From NCBI GenBank assembly GCA_937989665.1, contig CALKRN010000023.1, forward strand, positions 1-64,000: DNA of 64,000 nucleotides, written 5' to 3'. The DNA comes from an uncultured Desulfomicrobiaceae bacterium (GTDB lineage: Bacteria > Desulfobacterota > Desulfovibrionia > Desulfovibrionales > Desulfomicrobiaceae). Below the pieces are notes generated by a model. The model made no database searches, was not told where the DNA came from, and saw only the letters and a program-made list of their open reading frames with translations. Position numbers and translations under genes: made by a program. Each line of letters opens with the position of its first letter. Positions within the stretch are counted from its first letter, which is position 1. Shown here in pieces: positions 27,879 through 37,645 of this stretch.

Positions 27879-29605
27879 ATCTCACCCCCGCCGACCTCCT
27901 CGTGGCTGCTGGCCTGAGCGCCATCGGCGCCCCCGATGCCCTGGCCCTGGCCGCTGCCCTCTTGGCCCAAGCCACCCGCCACGGCCACACCTGCCTCCGG
28001 GAAACAGACCTCACCGCGCGGCTTAAGGCCATCGACCCCACCTTTGCCCAAACCCTGGCCCCAATGGGCTGGCCCTGGATAGGAGACGAACACTCTCCCC
28101 CTGCCCCTCTTGCCCGCAGCCTCGGCCGCCTCTACCTGTGGCGCCACTTCCAGCAGGAGGTGGAACTTGCCGCTCGCCTGCGCGCCCTGGCCACAGCGGC
28201 CGCCGCGGTACAACCCTCCTGGCTGACCGCCCATCTGCCCCAGTTTTTTCCATCCCTTGGCCCCAAGCCCGATTACCAAGCCCTAGCCGCGGCCAACGTC
28301 CTGCAAAGCGGACTGACCCTCATCGCCGGCGGCCCAGGTACCGGCAAAACCACCACCCTGGCCCGCGCCTTGGGCCTTTATACCGCCTACGCGCTGGCCC
28401 ACGGGAGGCGACCCCGCCTCCTGCTTGCCGCTCCTACGGGCAAGGCCGCTGCCCGCATGGCCGAGGCCCTGACCCGTACCCGCCCTCATCTTCCTCTTTT
28501 GGTGCAAGAAATTCTGCCCACCGCGGCGAGCACCGTGCACCGCCTCCTGGGTATGAACACCAGCGGCCACCCTCGGCGCGGACCGCAGACACCGCTCGTG
28601 GCAGACCTCATTGCCGTGGACGAAAGCTCACTCATGGACGGGGAACTCGCCTGGCATCTCGTCCGCGCCCTCCCTACGGGGACCCGCCTGGTCCTTTTGG
28701 GCGACCCCCACCAGCTGACCTCGGTGGAAGAAGGGGCCGTCCTGGCCAGCCTCACCGCCTCCCCTAAGCCCGAGGCCATCGGCCCAGACCTTGCCCATTT
28801 CGCTTGCACAACCTACGGCTGGGACGTCCCCGCTTTCTCTGAACCCGCCCCTCCCTTGGCCCGATGCCTTGTCAGCCTGCGCCATACCTACCGCTTTGCT
28901 CCCAGCTCCGGCATCCATGCCCTGGCCGCGGCCCTGCGCCAGGGCAACCAAGCCGCCCTGCGCCAGGCCCTAGGGGCGGACTGGCCGGACCTCCACCTCG
29001 AGCCATGGGAGGGCGAGGCCCATCTCGTGGACCTACTGCGCCGCTATGCCCTGCCTGGCCTACGCCAATTGGGACGCAGCAGCCCCGAAGCCGCCCTGCG
29101 AGACCTTGACCAGGTGCGCCTGCTTGCACCGCTGCGACAAGGGCCAGGGGGCGTTCTCCATCTCAATGCCCTGGTGGAAGGGATGCTCCGCCGCGGGGCA
29201 AATCCATGGTTCCCGGGCCGACTTCTCCTCGTGCAGACCAATGACCCCGAATTGGGGCTGGCCAATGGCGATATTGGGATTGTCCTCCCCCACAATGGGG
29301 GGCTTTGGGCCTGGTTTCCAGGGCCTCGCGGCCCCCGGGCTATTGCCCCGGCAGCCCTGGGCCATGTGGAGAGCGCCTATGCCCTCACCGTGCACAAGGC
29401 CCAAGGTTCGGAGGCCTCCACGGCCATCGTTGTCCTGCCGCTAGAAGACCATCCCATCATGACGCGAGAACTGGTCTATACGGCCATCACCCGCGCCCGT
29501 CAGCGTCTTGTCCTCCTCGGTGACCCAGAGCTCCTCCTTATGGCTGCCACCCGCCCCACCCACCGGGAAGCTGCCCTTGCCGAGCGGCTTTGGACCATGG
29601 GTTAG
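27833..29605 (+). CDS. recD: Exodeoxyribonuclease V subunit alpha (RecD)
   Basis: 590 aa. Superfamily-1B helicase: Walker A GGPGTGKTTT at 166-175, AAPTGKAAARMAEAL, the DE box in AVDESSLMD, LLGDPHQLTSVEEGAVL, and the C-terminal motif AYALTVHKAQGSE with YTAITRAR. It is the 5'-3' motor of RecBCD. The ATG lies inside the recB end. Order recC-recB-recD with overlaps at each joint shows a single operon. Confidence 0.93.
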   Translation: MLAPSPPLLHFAPALNLTPADLLVAAGLSAIGAPDALALAAALLAQATRHGHTCLRETDLTARLKAIDPTFAQTLAPMGWPWIGDEHSPPAPLARSLGRLYLWRHFQQEVELAARLRALATAAAAVQPSWLTAHLPQFFPSLGPKPDYQALAAANVLQSGLTLIAGGPGTGKTTTLARALGLYTAYALAHGRRPRLLLAAPTGKAAARMAEALTRTRPHLPLLVQEILPTAASTVHRLLGMNTSGHPRRGPQTPLVADLIAVDESSLMDGELAWHLVRALPTGTRLVLLGDPHQLTSVEEGAVLASLTASPKPEAIGPDLAHFACTTYGWDVPAFSEPAPPLARCLVSLRHTYRFAPSSGIHALAAALRQGNQAALRQALGADWPDLHLEPWEGEAHLVDLLRRYALPGLRQLGRSSPEAALRDLDQVRLLAPLRQGPGGVLHLNALVEGMLRRGANPWFPGRLLLVQTNDPELGLANGDIGIVLPHNGGLWAWFPGPRGPRAIAPAALGHVESAYALTVHKAQGSEASTAIVVLPLEDHPIMTRELVYTAITRARQRLVLLGDPELLLMAATRPTHREAALAERLWTMG

Positions 29606-29739
29606 ATCGTTCACCGGCAGGGTGGCAGGGATTCCTCCCAAAGCCATACCAAGCGGGACCCGAAGGAGAACGGAAAACCGAAGAAAACCCCTCCGTCCCT
29701 GGAGACATGCGGCGTTGGAACCAAAGGGAGGGACCGGGC

Positions 29740-29855
29740 GAGATCCGCTTGGGCCCCACCGCCTGGGGGCATTGCTCAGAACAAGCTCGCCCATGGGGCT
29801 GAAGGATGGAGTAGACAACCGCAAGGCCAAGCCCAAGGCCCTAGTGGCGGGCAGC
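29740..29855 (-). pseudogene. Decayed duplicate of the histidine-kinase 3' end
   Basis: This 116-nt stretch closely matches 30081-30196, the last coding part of the neighbouring sensor kinase, base by base over most of its length, with a few substitutions and small indels. In the kinase the segment encodes the end of the ATPase domain (GTGLGLAIVQSI to LSNAPGGGAQ). Here the frame is disrupted; one frame still reads GELVLSNAP. It has no start and no function can be expected. It looks like the remnant of a tandem duplication. Confidence 0.75.
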
Positions 29856-29929
29856 GCACCGAGGCTCTGTTGTATCCCTGCAGTCGGCACACGGCATACG
29901 TTCCACCCCATAGGACTATTTTTTCGTTA

Positions 29930-30037
29930 TATCCTGGCTACTTCGAGCGCTGGGATGCCTGCGCTTCCGCCTGGCCGAGGCGAGTACGATTGTGGTGAAT
30001 GGTATCCTGGCTACTTCGAGCGCTGGGATGCCTGCGC
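29930..30037. repeat. Perfect 35-bp direct repeat, two copies
   Basis: A 35-nt sequence beginning TATCCTGGCTACTTCGAGCG occurs at 29930-29964 and again, unchanged, at 30003-30037, with 38 nt between. It lies between the decayed kinase fragment and the true kinase stop codon. It is not a CRISPR unit (only two copies). Together with the nearby partial gene copy it marks a duplication-prone spot. Confidence 0.85.
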
Positions 30038-30059
30038 CCCATGCGGCCCATTTTCCTCG

Positions 30060-31484
30060 CTAGCAGGGTTCACAAAAGACGAGATCCACTTGGGCACCGC
30101 CGCCTGGAGCATTACTCAGAACAAGCTCGCCCCCATGGGCCTGAAGGATGGATTGGACAATGGCAAGGCCAAGCCCAGTGCCCTGGTGGCGGGTGGTGAA
30201 GAACGGCTCCACGTAGCGGTTCAGGAGTTTGAGGTCGAACCCCGGACCGCTGTCCCGTACCCGCAGCCCACGTTGCCCCTCCCGGCACAAGGGTTCGACG
30301 ACAACCAGGCCACCATCCGGGGTTGCGGCCACGGCATTGGCAAGGACGTTGTAGAGGGCCCGATAGAGCAGGTCTTTGTCTCCATGGACAAGATAGGGCG
30401 CCAGCACACGGTTCTCCAGGCGCACCCGGCCGTCCTGCCCGAGGAAGGTCACGCATTGGTGGGCCAGTCCATGGAGATCCACCTCATCCATAGCGGGCTG
30501 ACGGGGACGGGCGTAATCGAGGAAATCGTTCACGATTTGGCTGAGGCGTTTGGATTCTTCAAAAATGGCTTCAAGCATGCGTGCCGACGCACTGGCGGGA
30601 TCGGGTTCTTTCTTGCGCAGCAGTTCGGCGCTGCTGCGGATAATGCCGAGGGGGTTACGGATCTCGTGGGCAATACTGGCCACCATGCGGCCCATGGAAG
30701 CGAGCTTTTCGTTTTGTACCAGCTCCCGCTCCAGCCGCTCCCGTTCCCGCGCCCGCTCCGCCAGCACCCGGTCGGCCTTGCGGATGAGAAACACCATAAG
30801 GCCATAGAGGACTGCGGAGGCCACCAAGGTCGCCAAGAGGATAGAGAGCTGCAGCCGCACCACGGTCCCCAAATCTTGGCTGATATCCTGGGTGAACTCG
30901 AGGACACCCAACAGCGGCCCTGGATGATCCCGCCGCAGGTCCGGCTCGGCGCGCAACGGATAGACCGTGCGCAGGATGACGCTTTGCGGCTCCGGAGCGG
31001 GATCGAGCACCGTTGTCAGCCAATTTTCTCCGTAGCGTTGCTCCATTGTAACGCGGCTCTCCCGCACTGCGAGGGAGACGGCTTCACCTCCCAGATCGGT
31101 GCGGCCCACCTCATGGGGCTTCGAGGCATACACGACCTCGCCATTTTCATTGTAGATACGGATATCAAGGACGTGAAAGGAATGGATCGTGGAGTCAATG
31201 ACCTGGTCCAAACGCTCGTATTGATCTTTGCGTTTGAGCTCCACACGCCCAAAGGCGAGGACCACCGGCAAGGTAAAGCGGCGGTAGATTTGGTGGTTAA
31301 GGTTTTCGGCCAGCAGCTGTGCAAAGGCCCGATTTTTGTCTAAAAATGCCGAGCGAACGGTGTTGGCGAGCACTGCAGCCAAGGCCAACCCCGCGCCCAG
31401 CACCAGCACAAGGGAGCTGGCGGAAAGAAAACGGACCAATTGGAAGGGATGGGCGGGGTCAACGCGAAACGGATTGTATTTCAT
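30060..31484 (-). CDS. Membrane sensor histidine kinase
   Basis: 474 aa. A first membrane span (about 16-38) and a second (about 212-234) flank a periplasmic sensor region of about 170 residues. A charged linker coiled coil (RARERERLEREL) follows, then the phospho-accepting H box SIAHEIRNPLG (His near 273) and an HATPase domain with N box YNVLANAVAA, DSGPGF and GTGLGLAIVQ. It phosphorylates a response regulator, but none is adjacent, so it is an orphan here. Start placed at MKYNPFRV; a GTG eight codons earlier is possible. The downstream region carries a decayed copy of its 3' end. Confidence 0.9.
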   Translation of the reverse strand: MKYNPFRVDPAHPFQLVRFLSASSLVLVLGAGLALAAVLANTVRSAFLDKNRAFAQLLAENLNHQIYRRFTLPVVLAFGRVELKRKDQYERLDQVIDSTIHSFHVLDIRIYNENGEVVYASKPHEVGRTDLGGEAVSLAVRESRVTMEQRYGENWLTTVLDPAPEPQSVILRTVYPLRAEPDLRRDHPGPLLGVLEFTQDISQDLGTVVRLQLSILLATLVASAVLYGLMVFLIRKADRVLAERARERERLERELVQNEKLASMGRMVASIAHEIRNPLGIIRSSAELLRKKEPDPASASARMLEAIFEESKRLSQIVNDFLDYARPRQPAMDEVDLHGLAHQCVTFLGQDGRVRLENRVLAPYLVHGDKDLLYRALYNVLANAVAATPDGGLVVVEPLCREGQRGLRVRDSGPGFDLKLLNRYVEPFFTTRHQGTGLGLAIVQSILQAHGGELVLSNAPGGGAQVDLVFCEPC

Positions 31485-31522
31485 GCTCGAACCGTCGGGC
31501 CCCGCCACGCACCCAGGTGGCC

Positions 31523-33154
31523 TCAGTCATCTCCACGCAGGTAGCGCAGCAGACCGAGGGTCGAGGCATCGTGTTCCCCAAGGGACTCCCCCGAGACGAG
31601 CTCGGGCAGCAGCGCTCCCGCCAGCTCTTTGCCGAGCTCCACCCCCATTTGGTCAAAGGAATTGATATCCCAGATGACGCCCTGCACAAAGACCTTGTGC
31701 TCGTAGAGGGCGATAAGTGCCCCCAGGGTCCAGGGCGTGAGGCGATCGTAGATGATGGAGGTGGAGGGCCGATTGCCGGGAAAGACCTTATGGGGAGCCA
31801 GCCGCTCTCGTTCCTCCTCGGGCAGGTGGTGGAGGCTAGCGCGAGCCTCGTCCAGGGTGCGGCCCCGCAGGAGGGCCTCGGTTTGGGCGAGAAAATTGGC
31901 CAGGAGCATGTGGTGCTGATCACCTAAGGGATGGAGGGGCTCGCGCGGGGCGAGGAAATCACAGGGCACGATATCCGGCCCTTGGTGGAGGAGCTGGTAG
32001 AAGGCGTGCTGGCCATTGGTGCCCACCTGGCCCCAGAGTACCGGTCCGGTGGGATAGGCCACCGGCAGGCCGGCATGGGTCACGCCCTTGCCGTTACTCT
32101 CCATGTCAAGTTGCTGGAGATAGCTCGGGAATTGCTCGAGGTATTGGTCATACGGCAGGACCGCGTAACTCCCCAGCCCGAAGAAATCCCGGTACCAAAT
32201 CCCCAAGAGGCCAAGGAGGACTGGGATGTTGTCCTGCAATGGGGCGGTGGCAAAATGTTCATCCATGGCATGGCCGCCGGCCAAAAACTCTCGGAACTTG
32301 TCGGCACCGATGGCAATGGCCAGGGACAGGCCAATGGCCGACCACACCGAATAACGCCCCCCGACCCAATCCCAGAACTCGAACATATTGGCCGGATCGA
32401 TGCCAAAGGCGCGCACTGCCTCGGTGTTGGTGGACATGGCCACAAAATGCCGGGGGATGTCCGCCTCCGTGGCCTGCTGGAGGAACCAGGCGCGAGCCGC
32501 ATGGGCGTTGGCCAGGGTCTCCTGGGTGGTGAAGGTCTTGGAGGCCACGAGAAAAAGGGTTGTTTGCGGCCGCACCACGGCCAAGGTGCGGGCCATATGC
32601 GTGGGGTCGATGTTGGAGACAAAATGGAAGCGCAGATGGGGAGCGGCATAGGCCCCGAGGGCCTGGACCGCCATGCGAGGTCCAAGGTCCGAGCCTCCGA
32701 TGCCGATGTTGACCACGTCGGTTATGGCTTCGCCAGTGGCGCCCCGCCATGCGCCGCTGCGCACCGCTTCGGCGAAGGCTAGGACGCGCTCAAGCACCCC
32801 ATGGACATCGGCCACAACATCCCGACCATCCACAACCAAGGGGTGGTCTTTGGGCCGGCGCAGGGCCACATGCAGGACTGCACGGCGCTCCGTGGTGTTG
32901 ATGCGCTCCCCCCGGAACATGGCGTCCCGTCGCGCTTCCACACCCGCAGCACGCGCCAACTGCAAGAGCAGCGCAACAGTGTGGTCCGTAATCCAATGTT
33001 TCGAAAAATCCACCAACAGCCCCGGCAAACGGCGATGGAAACGCTCAAATCGTTCTGTGTCCTGGGCAAAGAGTTGACGCAAATGGACCTTGGCCATTTG
33101 CCGGGCATGGGTCTGCAAGGTTTGCCACTGCGGAGTCTTGTGGATACCGGTCAT
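31523..33154 (-). CDS. pgi: Glucose-6-phosphate isomerase
   Basis: 543 aa, the standard length of the long bacterial form. It interconverts glucose-6-phosphate and fructose-6-phosphate in the cytoplasm. Family signatures: [19 protein letters not shown], the loop [15 protein letters not shown], and [16 protein letters not shown] (PGI signature region); the C-terminal signature is [22 protein letters not shown] lies directly before the ATG. It overlaps the upstream aminotransferase by 4 nt. The 38-nt gap to the kinase suggests one transcript. Confidence 0.96.
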   Translation of the reverse strand: MTGIHKTPQWQTLQTHARQMAKVHLRQLFAQDTERFERFHRRLPGLLVDFSKHWITDHTVALLLQLARAAGVEARRDAMFRGERINTTERRAVLHVALRRPKDHPLVVDGRDVVADVHGVLERVLAFAEAVRSGAWRGATGEAITDVVNIGIGGSDLGPRMAVQALGAYAAPHLRFHFVSNIDPTHMARTLAVVRPQTTLFLVASKTFTTQETLANAHAARAWFLQQATEADIPRHFVAMSTNTEAVRAFGIDPANMFEFWDWVGGRYSVWSAIGLSLAIAIGADKFREFLAGGHAMDEHFATAPLQDNIPVLLGLLGIWYRDFFGLGSYAVLPYDQYLEQFPSYLQQLDMESNGKGVTHAGLPVAYPTGPVLWGQVGTNGQHAFYQLLHQGPDIVPCDFLAPREPLHPLGDQHHMLLANFLAQTEALLRGRTLDEARASLHHLPEEERERLAPHKVFPGNRPSTSIIYDRLTPWTLGALIALYEHKVFVQGVIWDINSFDQMGVELGKELAGALLPELVSGESLGEHDASTLGLLRYLRGDD

Positions 33155-34335
33155 ACCTCCCTCCCAAGGTCTGCCAAGGCCTGGCCCAAGGCCGTCAAGG
33201 CATTACTCAAGGTTGTGTCGTCCACGGCATAGGAAATGCGGATACAGCGGTCATCCCCAAAGGCTGCCCCAGGCACCAAGGCAATTCCCACGGTTTCCAA
33301 AAGGTACGCACAGAGGGCGACCGAGTCAGGTATCTCCGGGCAGTAGAGCGCATCCACCCGAGGAAAAAGATAGAACGCCCCCGCCGGCATGGGACAGATC
33401 ACCCCTGGCCAAGTCGCCACCACGGCCACGGCGAGATCCCGGCGGCGTTGGAAGGCTTGGCGCATGGCTTCCACGCAGGCATCATCGCCAGTGAGGGCCG
33501 CAAGGGCCGCTTTTTGGGCTATCGAACAAATATTGGATGTCGTCTGTCCTTGGATCTTGATCATCGCCTTGATGAGGTCTGGATGGGCCAGGGTATAACC
33601 CACGCGCCAGCCTGTCATGGCATGGCTTTTGGCCAAGCCGTTGACGATGGCAAAGGACGCGGGATGGCGCTGCCACCACGGGGCGAGGGAGGCCGGTTGG
33701 GCCGGGGCGTATACGAGGCGCTGGTAGATCTCGTCGCTTATGACAAAGATCCCCCGCTCCACGGCCCATTGAGCGATGCGGTCAAGGTCCTCCTGGGTAT
33801 AGTGCGCCCCTGTGGGATTGGACGGGGAATTGATCACCAGCATGCGAGTGCGCGGAGTACAGGCAGCTTCAAGGACTTCCAGATCCACGAGAAAACCGCG
33901 CTCTGGCTCTGTGGGCACCGGGACCGCAACACCCCCCACAAGGGCAATCATCTCTGGATAGCTCACCCAGTACGGAGCGGGCACAAGGACTTCATCCCCC
34001 GGGTCGAGCACGGCAAGAAAGAGGTTGTAGAGGCTCTGTTTACCGCCGTTGGTGACGATGACGTGCTCTCGCCCCGCGCTTACCCCCAGGCGGGCAAAGG
34101 AGGCCGCCACAGCCTGACGGAGCTCCGGGATACCTGGAACCGGGGTATACCGGGTAAATCCATCCCGCAGGGCTTGATGGGCGGCCTCGACAATGTGAGA
34201 CGGCGTCGGGAAGTCCGGCTCACCCACCGCCAGACTCACAATACGCCTCCCCGCTGCCCGCAGCTCTTGCGTCTTGGCATTAATGGCCAGGGTCGCCGAA
34301 GGACGGATGGACTGCATGCGCTGGGCCAATCGCAT
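33151..34335 (-). CDS. Aspartate/aromatic aminotransferase, class I
   Basis: 394 aa. Fold-type I PLP enzyme. Conserved pieces in order: [44 protein letters not shown], and the PLP lysine in [16 protein letters not shown]. The closest functional class is the Ib aspartate aminotransferase group (aspartate plus 2-oxoglutarate); specificity for another amino acid cannot be excluded. AGGAGG lies 9 nt before the ATG. It overlaps pgi by 4 nt. Confidence 0.9.
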   Translation of the reverse strand: MRLAQRMQSIRPSATLAINAKTQELRAAGRRIVSLAVGEPDFPTPSHIVEAAHQALRDGFTRYTPVPGIPELRQAVAASFARLGVSAGREHVIVTNGGKQSLYNLFLAVLDPGDEVLVPAPYWVSYPEMIALVGGVAVPVPTEPERGFLVDLEVLEAACTPRTRMLVINSPSNPTGAHYTQEDLDRIAQWAVERGIFVISDEIYQRLVYAPAQPASLAPWWQRHPASFAIVNGLAKSHAMTGWRVGYTLAHPDLIKAMIKIQGQTTSNICSIAQKAALAALTGDDACVEAMRQAFQRRRDLAVAVVATWPGVICPMPAGAFYLFPRVDALYCPEIPDSVALCAYLLETVGIALVPGAAFGDDRCIRISYAVDDTTLSNALTALGQALADLGREV

Positions 34336-34346
34336 ACGGAGGCCTC

Positions 34347-34835
34347 CTAGAAATGCGATGATGTGCCGAGGAGATAACCGCCAAGCTCTTTGTCGTAGGC
34401 CACGGGAAACAACTCCACGCCAACGAAATTCCCCCGCAGGGTGCGTATTTCTCCACGGCGTTCCACCAAGCTCTTCGCCCGGTTATCGAGCCGGAAACGG
34501 ACCTCGACAACATCGCCAACGACAATGTCCGGGACAACCGTCTTGTCGGCCATCGCAAAGCCTACTCCCTCAAAGGACACATCACGCACCTCAATCGGGT
34601 ATTCCTGGCCAGTGCGTTCCACAATACAGACGCCCAGCAGACGGACCTTCTTGCGGAACGACTTGCGAAATTCAAGGAGCGCCGGAGTGATTGCCCCGCA
34701 CGAGCAGCGGGCATCAAAACGTGGATTTTTGTCGAGAAAAGGCCGCGCATCGAACACCTTTTCTCGGCCGCACGACGGACATACGAACACGGCACTGCCA
34801 TCTTTGGCCATAAAAATTTTCTGAATTTCAACCAT
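34347..34835 (-). CDS. PilZ-domain protein with N-terminal zinc ribbon-like motif
   Basis: 162 aa. The N-terminal 50 residues hold CPSCGREKVF and CSCGAI, a CxxC plus CxC arrangement suited to one zinc. A PilZ domain follows: RKSFRKKVRLLG supplies the RxxxR-type start, and DVSFEGVGF corresponds to the (D/N)xSxxG motif, so cyclic di-GMP binding is likely. PilZ proteins control motility, secretion or polysaccharide output. AAGGAGG precedes the ATG. The gene overlaps the 3' end of the frameshifted merR frame by 8 nt. Confidence 0.85.
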   Translation of the reverse strand: MVEIQKIFMAKDGSAVFVCPSCGREKVFDARPFLDKNPRFDARCSCGAITPALLEFRKSFRKKVRLLGVCIVERTGQEYPIEVRDVSFEGVGFAMADKTVVPDIVVGDVVEVRFRLDNRAKSLVERRGEIRTLRGNFVGVELFPVAYDKELGGYLLGTSSHF

Positions 34836-35243
34836 GGGAACCTCCTTGAGAGTACCTCCCCGGCCCCTCACGGAGCTGCTGGACGATGGCTTCCAATTCG
34901 CGGCGCAACTCCTCCAGCAACCGCGTGGCTCCTGCATCCCTCGCCGGTTCATCGCTGTGCCCAGGGGTCTCTTGATTCGCCTCGAGCACGCGATGGGCTC
35001 CCTCATAGGGCTCACCCTGGAGCCGACGGCGTGCTCCTGCTAAGGTAAGTCCCTCCTCATGGACCAGATACTTGATACGTCGCAGCAAATCCACCGCTTC
35101 TTCGGTGTAGAAGCGCTGCCCGGAAGGGGAACGCTGGGCACGGGCCTCAGGAAACGCCGTCTCCCAAAATCGTAATGGGAGGTGCGCACTCCCAAGAGGG
35201 CCGCCACGTGGCCGATGCGATAGCCCCGCTCTTCCCCATCCAT
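34828..35243 (-). pseudogene. MerR family regulator gene with a single-base frameshift
   Basis: From the ATG at 35243 the frame reads YRIGHVAALLGVRTSH, the first half of a MerR winged helix. It then breaks; the expected continuation LRFWETAFPEA, RFYTEEAVDLLRRI and LTLAGARRRL is found in another frame and runs to 34828. Adding one T after the CAT codon near 35176 restores a continuous MerR protein of about 138 aa, so one base appears lost. The gene lies 5 nt after pheT, the usual place of this regulator in Desulfovibrio-like genomes. Either a real inactivation or an assembly error in a short T run. Confidence 0.8.
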
Positions 35244-35248
35244 TCCAA

Positions 35249-37636
35249 TTACACCACCTGAACCGGCAATTGGCGGAGCAGATGCGCCACGATCCGGCCA
35301 TGGACCTTGTCCACTTCCTTGTCCTTGAGGGTTCGTTCGGGATGCCGGTACACAACCCGCAGCGTGACATGGCGCACCATTCCTTCTCCGGGTTCATACA
35401 CATCGAGCACAAAATACTCATCTACCAGGGACTCGTCCATGGCGGCGATGGTATCGAGCAGCGCATCTACCGACGTCTCCCACCCCAACCGCAAGGTGAC
35501 ATCACGGCGCACAACCGGAAACCTGGGCAAGGGCACAAACTGCCGGCGAGTCTGCCGCGCCAGTCTCAGCACTGTCTCGAGGTCGATGTCCGCATACCAC
35601 ACCGGTCCTCGGGCCTCATAGGCATCCGCCAACTCCGGACGAATACAGCCCACAGCCCCTGCGCATCCGCCATCCAGTATGACTTCCGCCTGTTGGGCCA
35701 AATACGGCCGCACCGACTGCGCCCTCCACCGACATCCTCCCAGGCCCAAGTGCTGGAAAAGGTGTTCCACCAACCCCTTGATGTCGGCAAAGCCTGCCTC
35801 GCCGCGAGGATACGGCGCCCGCTCTGGAAAACGCGCCCCATGGAGGAGGATGCCCAAACGCAGGGCCTCGGCCACCCCTGTTTCGCTTGTGGCATCACGC
35901 GAGAACACCCGGGAGATCTCAAAAAGACGCACCCGAGTGGTGCCGCCGGCGATACTCGTGCGCAGGGCGCGCAGCATCCCCGGCACGAGATCCGTGCGCA
36001 AGACCTCCATATCTTCGCTCAAAGGATTGGCCACCCGCACCGCGCCCTCCAGCGGAAGGCCACAACGGGCCATATCCGCAGCGCTCACAAAGCTATAGTT
36101 AACCGCTTCCAAAAGGCCCACGCTCCGACCCCACGCCTTCACCGCAGAGGTCTCGGCAAAGCTCGTATCCGCCTGCGCGAGGTCCTCCAAGGATCGCGGC
36201 ACGAGGGGGAGGATCGCGGGCAAGCGGTCCATGCCAAAAAAGCGTGCCACTTCCTCCACCAGGTCAATTTCTCGCTCCAGATCGAGCCGCCACGAAGGGA
36301 GCGTCACCGCCCAGTCCTCGGCCTCCTGCCTCACGGCACACCCAAGGGCCACCAGGGTGGTGCGGGCAAAGGTCTCCCCTGGGTCCACCCCCAAGACCTC
36401 CGCCACGCGTGCAGGTCGAAAACGCACAGTGCGTTCGGTGTAGGGCCGAGGCTCGGCTTTGGCCACCCCAGGGGCGATGGTCCCTCCTGCGAGCTCTGCC
36501 AAAAGGGCTGCTGCCCGATTCATAGCCCAGGAGTTACCCACCGGATCCACCCCCCGCTCGAACCGATAGGCGGCCTCGCTGGCAATACCGAGGCGCCGGG
36601 CGGTCTGCCGCACCACAAGCGGTGCAAAAACCGCGCTCTCCAGAAGAACGGTGGTGGTCGCCTCGCTGACTTCTGCGTTTTGCCCCCCCATGACGCCAGC
36701 CACAGCCACAGGCCCCTCGCCATCCCAAATGAGGATATCCCCCGGAAGAAGACGTCGCGTCTGCCCATCGAGGGTGACAAAATCCATGGCCTGTTGCGTG
36801 CGCGCCGCCCGGATTACCTCCCCCCGCAACCGGTGGGCATCAAAGGCATGCAGCGGCTGACCAGTCTCCAGCAGGACATAGTTGGTGACGTCCACCACGG
36901 CGTTGTGCGGCCGCATGCCACAGGCCATGAGGCGGTAGCGCATCCAGGGTGGGCTCGGGACGGGCCGCAACCCGCGAATCAGGCGCGCTTGATAGAGCGG
37001 GCAGACCTCGGCCTCCACGGTCACGGCGAGGGACCACGGGGCGCCAGCTTCCTCCACGAGCACAGTGGGGAGCTGGAGCGGCAACCCGAAGGCCGCGGCT
37101 GTTTCCCGCGCCAAGCCGAGGATGGAGAGGCAATCGGCCCGGTTGGGGGTAATACTGACGTCAAGGACTTCCCGCTCGAGGCCCAAGGCATGGGGAAGGG
37201 ACAGCCCGGGCGCCAGGCCCGCATCGAGCACCAGGATCCCCCCATGGGCCTCCCCCAGCCCAAGCTCGCGCTCCGAACAGATCATGCCGAGGGAGACCTC
37301 GCCCCGGATCTTGGCCTTCTGGATGGTCAAGCCACCAGGCAGCGTCGTCCCAACTGGGGCCACGGGTACGACCTGACCGGCAGCCACGTTGGGCGCCCCA
37401 CAAACAATGGGCAGGACCTCGGGGCCACCGACGTCCACCCGGCAAAGAAAGAGGTGGTCAGCCCCGGGATGCGGGCGGCATTCCACGACCCGCCCAGTCA
37501 CCACCGGCGCCAAATGAGCAAACGGGTCCCGAACTTCTTCGACTTCCAGGCCCAGCATGGTGAGGCGGTCAGCCAATTCCTCGGCTGTACCCGCAAAGGG
37601 GACGAATTCTCGCAACCACGACAAAGGCAGCAGCAT
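35249..37636 (-). CDS. pheT: Phenylalanyl-tRNA synthetase beta subunit
   Basis: 795 aa, typical. Order of domains: N-terminal MLLPLSWLREFVP, a tRNA-binding EMAP/OB part (TGRVVECRPHPGADHLFLCRVD, IVCGAPNVAAGQ), the B3/B4 editing region (YVLLETGQPLHAFDAHRL), the B5 DNA-binding-like fold (RVAEVLGVD), the catalytic-like core and the C-terminal anticodon-binding fold (FPVVRRDVTLRL). It joins PheS as an alpha2-beta2 enzyme that charges tRNA-Phe. Nine nt separate it from pheS. Confidence 0.97.
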   Translation of the reverse strand: MLLPLSWLREFVPFAGTAEELADRLTMLGLEVEEVRDPFAHLAPVVTGRVVECRPHPGADHLFLCRVDVGGPEVLPIVCGAPNVAAGQVVPVAPVGTTLPGGLTIQKAKIRGEVSLGMICSERELGLGEAHGGILVLDAGLAPGLSLPHALGLEREVLDVSITPNRADCLSILGLARETAAAFGLPLQLPTVLVEEAGAPWSLAVTVEAEVCPLYQARLIRGLRPVPSPPWMRYRLMACGMRPHNAVVDVTNYVLLETGQPLHAFDAHRLRGEVIRAARTQQAMDFVTLDGQTRRLLPGDILIWDGEGPVAVAGVMGGQNAEVSEATTTVLLESAVFAPLVVRQTARRLGIASEAAYRFERGVDPVGNSWAMNRAAALLAELAGGTIAPGVAKAEPRPYTERTVRFRPARVAEVLGVDPGETFARTTLVALGCAVRQEAEDWAVTLPSWRLDLEREIDLVEEVARFFGMDRLPAILPLVPRSLEDLAQADTSFAETSAVKAWGRSVGLLEAVNYSFVSAADMARCGLPLEGAVRVANPLSEDMEVLRTDLVPGMLRALRTSIAGGTTRVRLFEISRVFSRDATSETGVAEALRLGILLHGARFPERAPYPRGEAGFADIKGLVEHLFQHLGLGGCRWRAQSVRPYLAQQAEVILDGGCAGAVGCIRPELADAYEARGPVWYADIDLETVLRLARQTRRQFVPLPRFPVVRRDVTLRLGWETSVDALLDTIAAMDESLVDEYFVLDVYEPGEGMVRHVTLRVVYRHPERTLKDKEVDKVHGRIVAHLLRQLPVQVV

Positions 37637-37645
37637 AGGGCTTCC

